NCBI GenBank assembly: GCA_003486785.1
Contig: DNFZ01000091.1
Coordinates: forward strand, 1-6,238
Source: Clostridiales bacterium
GTDB taxonomy: Bacteria > Bacillota > Clostridia > Christensenellales > CAG-138
Reading direction: 5' to 3'
DNA length: 6,238 nucleotides
Shown here: piece by piece, positions 1 to 5,002 of the stretch
Numbering within the stretch: position 1 is the first letter of the stretch
How the letters are laid out: each line of letters begins with the position of its first letter
Notes under the pieces: model-generated
The model's database searches: none
What the model was told of the DNA's origin: nothing
What the model saw: the letters and a program-made list of their open reading frames with translations, nothing else
Made by a program: the position numbers and the translations under genes

Positions 1-27
1 GGGAACAACCGAACCAAGCCTTTTCTG

Positions 28-801
28 TTACAAAATCGCCTGTTTCATGCGCCGCACATATCGTCCGATATCGGCAACGCAGTCGCGCCCGCCATCGCCA
101 ACCATGCGTACAATCGCGGAGCCGACAATCACGCCGTCGGCAAGCTGCGCTATTTGCCGCGCCTGCTCCGGCGTAGAGATGCCAAAGCCCACGGCGCATG
201 GCACAGTCGGGTTCGCTTCCCGCACGAGCCGCACCATCGCGTCAAGATCGGTCGTGATGCTGCTGCGCTCTCCCGTCACGCCGAGGGACGAGACACAGTA
301 GACAAACCCTTCTGCTTCCGCTGCGATCATCTGGATGCGCTCCCGTGAGGTTGGCGCAACCAAGCTGATAAAATCGATGCCTGCTCTGCGGCAGGCAGGC
401 GCAAACTCCAGCTTCTCCTCAAACGGCACATCGGGCAGAATCAGTCCGTCCAACCCCACGTTTGCGGCGTTTGCTAAAAATCGCTCAATGCCGTAGGAAA
501 ACACGACGTTGGCATAGGTCATAATCGCCAGCGGTACTGAGACATCCTTTCTCACCTCGCGCACCAACGCAAATATCTGATCCGTCGTGACGCCACCATC
601 GAGCGCGCGCGCATTCGCCGCCTGAATGACGGGTCCTTCCGCCGTGGGGTCGGAGAACGGGATGCCAAGCTCGATGATATCCGCCCCCGCCGCTGCCATT
701 TCCCGCACAAGCCGCGCGGATGTCTCCAGATCCGGATCTCCGCAGGTGACAAACGCGATAAACGCTTTGCCGTGTTGAAACGCTTTTTGTATGTTACTCA
801 T
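28..801 (-). CDS. trpA: Tryptophan synthase alpha subunit
   Basis: Cleaves indole-3-glycerol phosphate to indole and glyceraldehyde-3-phosphate; in the family, indole passes through a tunnel to the TrpB active site in a cytoplasmic alpha2-beta2 complex. The 257-residue TIM barrel has normal family length. Visible motifs are the general acid/base Glu44 in ELGIPFSDP (44-52), the flexible loop GVTGERSS (174-181), with Thr176 matching the loop Thr183 of the Salmonella enzyme, and the phosphate-binding GFGIS (205-209) and VGSAIV (226-231). The family's catalytic Asp60 position (usually ADGP) is Glu55 here, in TAEGP. I chose the ATG at 801 because MSNIQKAFQ matches the family N-terminus and a purine-rich ribosome site precedes it. 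An ATG nine codons earlier (828) would add MRATGGRIF, which is only trpB 3' sequence read in another frame. The start overlaps the trpB end by 8 bases (ATGAGTAA), suggesting translational coupling. It is the last trp gene of the operon in view. Confidence 0.97.
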   Translation of the reverse strand: MSNIQKAFQHGKAFIAFVTCGDPDLETSARLVREMAAAGADIIELGIPFSDPTAEGPVIQAANARALDGGVTTDQIFALVREVRKDVSVPLAIMTYANVVFSYGIERFLANAANVGLDGLILPDVPFEEKLEFAPACRRAGIDFISLVAPTSRERIQMIAAEAEGFVYCVSSLGVTGERSSITTDLDAMVRLVREANPTVPCAVGFGISTPEQARQIAQLADGVIVGSAIVRMVGDGGRDCVADIGRYVRRMKQAIL

Positions 802-1984
802 GAATATCCTGCCCCCTGTAGCGCGCAATCGCCGCGCAGTCCTTGTCCCCCCGTCCGGAGAGGTTCACAACGACGAGCTGGTCTTTGCCCATCGCGGGCG
901 CGATTTTCATCGCATGCGCCAATGCATGGGCGGACTCGATAGCGGGAATAATCCCTTCTGTTTGGCTCAGAAACTCAAATGCTCCAACTGCCTCATCATC
1001 AGTCACCGCGACATACTCCGCGCGCCCAATGTCGTGCAGCCAGGCATGTTCCGGCCCGACCCCAGGATAGTCCAGCCCCGCGGAAATCGAATAGACCGGC
1101 GCAATCTGCCCGTAATCATCCTGACAAAAATACGATTTCATGCCGTGGAAGATTCCAACGCTTCCCGTGCTGATCGTCGCGGCGGTTTCAAAGGTATCGG
1201 TTCCGCGCCCCGCCGCTTCACAACCGATCAACCGCACGGAGGCATCGCCGAGAAAATGATAGAACGCACCGATGGCGTTGCTACCTCCGCCGACGCAGGC
1301 AATCACCGCATCCGGCAATCGGCCCTCTTTTTCGAGCATCTGCGCCTTGATCTCTTTGGATATGACCGCCTGAAAGTCCCGCACGATGGTCGGAAACGGG
1401 TGTGGTCCCATGACGGAGCCCAGGCAGTAATGCGTATCATCCATGCGGTTTGTCCATTCGCGCATCGCCGCAGACACCGCGTCCTTGAGCGTAGCCGTCC
1501 CGCTCGTCACCGGGACGACCGTTGCGCCGAGCAGTTCCATGCGATAGACATTCAGCGCCTGCCGGATGGTGTCCTCTTTTCCCATATAAACAACGCATTC
1601 CATACCCATCAGCGCCGCGGCGGTCGCCGTCGCAACGCCGTGCTGCCCAGCGCCCGTCTCCGCGATGAGCCGCGTTTTACCCATTCGCTTGGCGAGTAAC
1701 GCCTGACCGAGTACGTTGTTGATCTTGTGCGCGCCGGTATGGTTGAGATCCTCCCGCTTGAGGTAGATCTTTGCGCCGCCGAGCGAGCGCGTCATCGCCG
1801 CTGCGAAATACAATCGGCTGGGACGACCTGCGTATTCGTTAAGCAGGGTATCGAGTTCCTCTATAAAAGAGGGATCTTCTTTATAATGATTGTACGCATT
1901 CTCAAGCCCGATCACGGCGCTCATCAGCGTCTCCGGAATATATTGACCGCCGTGGATGCCGAAACGTCCTTCTCTTTGCTCCAT
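794..1984 (-). other. trpB: TrpB half of the fusion, with its own possible internal start
   Basis: From the internal ATG at 1984 this region encodes 396 residues, the usual size of a free-standing tryptophan synthase beta chain. It begins MEQREGRFGIHGGQYIPETL, the canonical TrpB1-type N-terminus. PLP Lys87, Glu109, Asp305 and Glu350 fall at the same numbers as in the Salmonella enzyme when counted from this Met, which supports it as the ancestral, and perhaps still active, start. It ends with GAG TAA, overlapping the trpA ATG. Whether this start is used in the cell is inference. Confidence 0.85.
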
Positions 1985-2605
1985 ATTGCCTCCGTTTGAT
2001 TGCTCTGCGCAGCGTACCGCCGAAACGAATGCTGCCATCTTTGCGCGATCCTTCACGCCATCAGTTTCCAATCCAGAACTTGCATCCACCGCGAACGGCT
2101 GACAGCGAGTGAGCGCATCTTTCACATTATCCGCCGACAGCCCGCCAGCCAGGAAGAACGCACGCCTAACATTTGTAACCAACGACCAGTCGAACGATTC
2201 GCCCGTGCCGCCCGCCCCGTTGTCCAGCAATATATAATCCGCTGGAGATTGGATGGCGCGCAGCACATCTTCACCCGTGACAACGCGAAAGGCCTGGACC
2301 ACGGTTTTTTCCGTCCGCTGCTTGAGCGCGAGCACATCGTCAAACGATTCTGAACCGTGTAACTGCGCGCAGTCGATTGCGTCAGATTCCAGCAGATGCA
2401 GAATATTCTCCGTCGGCTCGTTGATAAACACGCCAATCGCCAAAATGTCCGGCAGCAGCGCAGCCTTTAGCTCCGCCGCCTGCTCCGGCGAGACATAGCG
2501 GCGGCTCTTTTTGGCAAACACAAAGCCGATATAGTCGGGTCTTAACGCGTTGACCGCCTCGATATCTGCCATGCGGGACAGTCCGCAGAGTTTTATCTTT
2601 GTCAT
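794..2605 (-). CDS. trpFB: Fused phosphoribosylanthranilate isomerase / tryptophan synthase beta subunit (TrpF-TrpB)
   Basis: One uninterrupted 603-residue frame encodes two complete enzymes. Residues 1 to about 200 are TrpF (PRA to CdRP isomerisation) and residues 208-603 are TrpB (PLP-dependent condensation of indole with serine). TrpF motifs are KLCG with catalytic Cys7, QLHGSE (81-86), LLD with catalytic Asp128, GGTG (132-135), LAGGL (152-156) and VDASSGLE (173-180). TrpB motifs, numbered from its own Met, are HTGAHK with PLP Lys87 (fusion Lys294), AETGAGQHG with Glu109, GGGSNA (232-237), AGLD with Asp305, EGIIPAIE with Glu350 and NLSGRGDKD with Ser376. The start ATG overlaps the trpC stop as ATGA, with AGAGG 6 bases upstream. 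No stop codon separates the halves, yet an intact ribosome site and ATG for TrpB remain at the junction, so fusion and free TrpB may both be made. Every key catalytic residue I checked in both halves is present. A base error removing a trpF stop cannot be excluded from one sequence. Confidence 0.93.
   Translation of the reverse strand: MTKIKLCGLSRMADIEAVNALRPDYIGFVFAKKSRRYVSPEQAAELKAALLPDILAIGVFINEPTENILHLLESDAIDCAQLHGSESFDDVLALKQRTEKTVVQAFRVVTGEDVLRAIQSPADYILLDNGAGGTGESFDWSLVTNVRRAFFLAGGLSADNVKDALTRCQPFAVDASSGLETDGVKDRAKMAAFVSAVRCAEQSNGGNMEQREGRFGIHGGQYIPETLMSAVIGLENAYNHYKEDPSFIEELDTLLNEYAGRPSRLYFAAAMTRSLGGAKIYLKREDLNHTGAHKINNVLGQALLAKRMGKTRLIAETGAGQHGVATATAAALMGMECVVYMGKEDTIRQALNVYRMELLGATVVPVTSGTATLKDAVSAAMREWTNRMDDTHYCLGSVMGPHPFPTIVRDFQAVISKEIKAQMLEKEGRLPDAVIACVGGGSNAIGAFYHFLGDASVRLIGCEAAGRGTDTFETAATISTGSVGIFHGMKSYFCQDDYGQIAPVYSISAGLDYPGVGPEHAWLHDIGRAEYVAVTDDEAVGAFEFLSQTEGIIPAIESAHALAHAMKIAPAMGKDQLVVVNLSGRGDKDCAAIARYRGQDIHE
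808..817 (-). promoter_or_regulatory. Ribosome binding site of trpA
   Basis: AGGGGGCAGG on the minus strand ends 6 bases before the trpA ATG at 801, within the last codons of trpB. It supports the MSNIQ start over the ATG at 828. The exact core (GGGGG or CAGG) is uncertain. Confidence 0.55.
1985..2605 (-). other. trpF: TrpF half of the TrpF-TrpB fusion (residues 1-207)
   Basis: This is the phosphoribosylanthranilate isomerase part, a TIM barrel converting N-(5'-phosphoribosyl)anthranilate to CdRP by an Amadori rearrangement. About 200 residues is the normal length of a free-standing TrpF, so nothing appears truncated. The last recognisable barrel helix (AKMAAFVSAVRCAEQ, 188-202) runs almost directly into the linker SNGGN (203-207) and then the TrpB methionine. 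Residues 204-207 are the translation of the trpB Shine-Dalgarno region, so this is not an evolved domain linker. Confidence 0.93.
1989..1996 (-). promoter_or_regulatory. Internal ribosome binding site for trpB, inside the fused frame
   Basis: On the minus strand the bases AACGGAGG, then CAAT, then ATG give a strong GGAGG Shine-Dalgarno core 4 bases before the TrpB methionine codon (1984-1982). It is as good as the sites before the other genes of this operon, though its spacing is slightly short. Its presence inside an open frame suggests TrpB can be initiated separately, and that trpF and trpB were separate genes until recently. Confidence 0.75.
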
Positions 2606-3396
2606 AGCACACCTCTAAGTTCATCCAGCATCGCCCGTTTGTCCGTCGCGCGCATGAGCGATTCGCCGATAAGAACCGCGTCCACGCCACTCTCTCGCAG
2701 AGCGCGAATATCCTCTGCCGTCCGGATGCCGCTCTCCGAGACGAAGAGAACCCCTTCCGGCGCGAACGCGCGCAGTCTTCTGCTGTTCCCGGTATCCACA
2801 GAGAAATCCTTGAGGTTGCGGTTGTTCACGCCGATGACGCGCGCGCCCGCACAAACCGCCGTTTGCAGCTCCGTCGCGTCGTGCGCCTCCACCAGCGCGG
2901 AAAGGTGTAGTTGATCGCACAGCGCGAGTAAACGCGCAATCGTCCTGTAATCAAGTATGGCGCATATGAGAAGGACCGCGTCCGCCCCCATCGCCTTTGC
3001 CTGATAGATCTGGTATTCATCCACGGTAAAATCCTTGCGGATCATCGGCACGGATACCGTTTCGCGTACTTCTCGAAAGATCTGATCGCTGCCTAGAAAC
3101 CACCTGGGCTCTGTCAGGCAGGAGATCGCGTCCGCGCCCGCGCACTCATATTCCCGCGCGATGTCCAGATAGGGAAACTCCTCCGAGATGATGCCCTTGG
3201 ACGGAGAAGCCTTCTTGATTTCGCAGATAAACGACAGACCCGGACGTTTCAGCGCCGTTTCAAAGGCAAACGCTTCCCGCACGGGCATCTCCCCTTCCGC
3301 GATCAACCGCTTCAACGCGTCGAGAGAAAGATGCTCTTTGTCTGCCGCGACACGCGCACGCGCATGATCCGCCAGTTGATCGAGTATCGTCGCCAT
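2602..3396 (-). CDS. trpC: Indole-3-glycerol phosphate synthase
   Basis: Converts CdRP to indole-3-glycerol phosphate with loss of CO2 and water, the step between TrpF and tryptophan synthase. The 264-residue TIM barrel is of normal length. Visible active-site residues, by analogy with the Sulfolobus enzyme, are Glu59 and Lys61 in CEIKKASPSKG (58-68), Lys121 in IRKDF (119-123), Glu170 in LVEAH (168-172), Asn191 in GVNNRNL (189-195) and Glu221/Ser222 in VSESGIR (219-225). The phosphate site includes VLIGESLM (241-248). I chose the ATG at 3396 (MATILDQL) because it matches the family start and AAGGA lies 8 bases upstream. The ATG at 3423 would add MRRVARITH, which is trpD 3' sequence in another frame. 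Five bases separate it from the trpD stop, and its stop overlaps the trpFB start as ATGA. It is not fused to TrpF, unlike the enterobacterial TrpCF. Confidence 0.97.
   Translation of the reverse strand: MATILDQLADHARARVAADKEHLSLDALKRLIAEGEMPVREAFAFETALKRPGLSFICEIKKASPSKGIISEEFPYLDIAREYECAGADAISCLTEPRWFLGSDQIFREVRETVSVPMIRKDFTVDEYQIYQAKAMGADAVLLICAILDYRTIARLLALCDQLHLSALVEAHDATELQTAVCAGARVIGVNNRNLKDFSVDTGNSRRLRAFAPEGVLFVSESGIRTAEDIRALRESGVDAVLIGESLMRATDKRAMLDELRGVL
2612..2616 (-). promoter_or_regulatory. Ribosome binding site of trpFB
   Basis: AGAGG on the minus strand lies 6 bases before the trpFB ATG, within the 3' end of trpC. It is weaker than the internal GGAGG site before trpB. If both are used, that could favour free TrpB over the fusion product; this is inference. 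Confidence 0.5.
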
Positions 3397-3401
3397 ATGC
3401 G

Positions 3402-4424
3402 TTATCCTTGCGACGCGGCGCAAAACGCTTCAAGTTTGCGCTCCGCCGCGCCGGTGTCGATCAGCTCGCCCGCAAGCCGGATCCCCTCTGCCAGCGAATC
3501 TGCCTTGCCGCCGATATACAGCGCCGCGCCGGCATTGAGCAGCACGACGTCCCGCTTTGCCCCACGCTCCGCGCCGGAGAGGATTGCCCGCGTGATGGCA
3601 GCGTTTTCTGCCGGCGAGCCGCCCTCCAGATCCGCCTTGCGGCATCGCGCGAAACCGAACTGCTCCGGCGTGATCACGTAGGAATCATAAATGCCGCTAC
3701 GAAACGCGCAGACCGTCGTCGGCGCGCTGAGCGAAATTTCGTCCAGTTTATCCTGCCCGTAGACGACCATGCCGCGCACGACACCGAGGCTTGAGAGCAC
3801 CCGCGCGAGCGGCTCCACCAACGACTCGCTGTAAACCCCCAGTAACTGCATCTTTGGCTGCGCGGGATTCGTCAAGGGGCCTAAGATGTTGAATACGGTG
3901 CGGATACCGAGCTCGCGTCGAATCGCGCCGACGTATTTCATCGAAGTGTGATACTTCTGTGCAAAGAAGAAGCAGATGCCGACTCTTTCCAGCAGGGTTA
4001 CGCACTGTTGCGGAGAAAGGTCGATATTGACCCCCAACGCCTCGAGGCAGTCCGCCGTACCGCACTTGGAGGAGGCGGCGCGGTTGCCATGCTTGGCAAC
4101 CTTGATCCCGCCCGCCGCGGCAACGAGCGCAGATGTTGTGGAGATATTGAAGCTTTGCGCCCCGTCGCCGCCGGTGCCAACGATTTCCATAAGCTCGAGA
4201 TTGTGGGAAACCTTGACCGCATGATCTCGCATCGCCGCCGCGCAGCCGGAGATTTCGTCAATCGTCTCCGCCTTGGCGCTCTTGGTGGAGAGCGCCGCGA
4301 GAAACGCCGCGTTCTGCGTTGCGGTGGTCTCTCCACTCATAATCTCATTGATGACGGCATATGCCTCATCGTATGTTAGGTCCTGTTTGTCAACAATTTT
4401 CACGATTGCTTCTTTGATCATCAT
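3402..4424 (-). CDS. trpD: Anthranilate phosphoribosyltransferase
   Basis: Transfers phosphoribosyl from PRPP to anthranilate, making N-(5'-phosphoribosyl)anthranilate. The 340-residue length is typical of a free-standing TrpD. An N-terminal helical domain (about 1-70) precedes the catalytic alpha/beta domain. Motifs are the PRPP-binding GTGGD (83-87), NIST (93-96), KHGNRAASSKCGTAD (111-125), the anthranilate-site arginine in AIRREL (167-172), LGPLTNP (181-187) and the metal-binding Asp-Glu pair in LDEIS (227-231). The loop reads YGQDKLDE where many homologues have HGxDGLDE, a conservative family variant. Two adjacent ATGs are possible (4424 and 4421). The first gives an ATGA overlap with the trpG stop and AAAGGAG 5 bases upstream; the second would have 8-base spacing. 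They differ by one residue and the sequence does not decide between them. It is not fused to TrpG, unlike E. coli. Confidence 0.97.
   Translation of the reverse strand: MMIKEAIVKIVDKQDLTYDEAYAVINEIMSGETTATQNAAFLAALSTKSAKAETIDEISGCAAAMRDHAVKVSHNLELMEIVGTGGDGAQSFNISTTSALVAAAGGIKVAKHGNRAASSKCGTADCLEALGVNIDLSPQQCVTLLERVGICFFFAQKYHTSMKYVGAIRRELGIRTVFNILGPLTNPAQPKMQLLGVYSESLVEPLARVLSSLGVVRGMVVYGQDKLDEISLSAPTTVCAFRSGIYDSYVITPEQFGFARCRKADLEGGSPAENAAITRAILSGAERGAKRDVVLLNAGAALYIGGKADSLAEGIRLAGELIDTGAAERKLEAFCAASQG
3405..3409 (-). promoter_or_regulatory. Ribosome binding site of trpC
   Basis: AAGGA on the minus strand lies in the last codons of trpD, 8 bases before the ATG at 3396. It decides the start in favour of MATILDQL over the upstream in-frame ATG. 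Confidence 0.65.
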
Positions 4425-5002
4425 GCATACTCCTTTGCCAGTTGTAGAAAGTTTTCCATCAACGTTCTGCCGTTGGGGGTCAGGATCGATTCCGGATGAA
4501 ACTGCAGGCCAAACACGGGGTGCGTATGGTGCATCGCCGCCATGATCTCACCGTCCAGCGTCCGCGCGGTAACGTGAAGACAATCTGGCATCGTTTCCTC
4601 CACCGCCGCAAGGGAATGGTAACGCGCAACGGGAATCGTCTCCGGGCAGCCCCGAAAAATCGGACAGTCAAAATTCAGCGTCGTATCGGACTGCTTTCCG
4701 TGCATCAGCTGCTTGGCGTAAGAGACAGTTGCGCCATATGCCGCGCAGATCGCCTGATGGCCAAGGCAGACGCCAAGCATCGGAATGCTCGCTCCGAGCG
4801 CGCGGATGACCTCCATACATACCCCCGCGTCCTCCGGCCTGCCAGGGCCGGGCGAAAGTACGATCGCCTCAGGCTTGCACGCGGCAATTTCGCTTACGCG
4901 CATCGCATCATTCCGAATCACCCGGATGTCCTCTCTGATTGAGCCGATGAGTTGGTATAGATTGTAGGAGAAACTGTCGTAATTATCGATTAAGAGAATC
5001 AT
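4421..5002 (-). CDS. trpG: Anthranilate synthase component II (glutamine amidotransferase)
   Basis: Hydrolyses glutamine and passes ammonia to TrpE for anthranilate formation. The 193-residue class I amidotransferase has the full catalytic set: nucleophile Cys79 in GVCLGHQ (77-83), His169 and Glu171 in FHPES (168-172). The N-terminal MILLIDNYDSFSYNL and the oxyanion-region LSPGPGRPEDAG (49-60) are typical of TrpG/PabA. Also present are MHGK (100-103) and RYHSL (127-131). The start ATG overlaps the trpE stop as ATGA, with AGGAGGGAG just upstream, and the stop overlaps trpD the same way, so translation is probably coupled. TrpG and PabA are hard to tell apart by sequence; the position between trpE and trpD makes this TrpG. 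It could also serve a PabB for folate synthesis if the genome lacks a separate pabA, as in Bacillus subtilis; that is inference. Confidence 0.97.
   Translation of the reverse strand: MILLIDNYDSFSYNLYQLIGSIREDIRVIRNDAMRVSEIAACKPEAIVLSPGPGRPEDAGVCMEVIRALGASIPMLGVCLGHQAICAAYGATVSYAKQLMHGKQSDTTLNFDCPIFRGCPETIPVARYHSLAAVEETMPDCLHVTARTLDGEIMAAMHHTHPVFGLQFHPESILTPNGRTLMENFLQLAKEYA
4430..4436 (-). promoter_or_regulatory. Ribosome binding site of trpD
   Basis: AAAGGAG on the minus strand, within the last codons of trpG, lies 5 bases before the ATG at 4424 and 8 before the ATG at 4421, so it serves either start. Confidence 0.65.

Noticed and set aside
1..27. A possible intrinsic terminator after trpA.
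   Set aside because: On the minus strand the bases after the stop are an A-run then a GT-rich stretch. I could not form a stable hairpin followed by a T-run. Too little sequence remains to say whether the operon ends here.
802..828. A longer TrpA starting at the ATG at 828 (adds MRATGGRIF).
   Set aside because: The extension overlaps trpB coding sequence and does not resemble TrpA N-termini. The ATG at 801 has a ribosome site and matches the family.
791..1699. A 302-codon open frame on the plus strand, antisense to trpB.
   Set aside because: It lies wholly over the conserved TrpB frame. Its protein is rich in Arg and His with no recognisable motif, typical of antisense frames in GC-rich coding DNA, and I see no convincing ribosome site.
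3397..3423. A longer TrpC starting at the ATG at 3423 (adds MRRVARITH).
   Set aside because: The extension runs into the trpD 3' end and is not TrpC-like. The ATG at 3396 has AAGGA at suitable spacing and the usual TrpC start.
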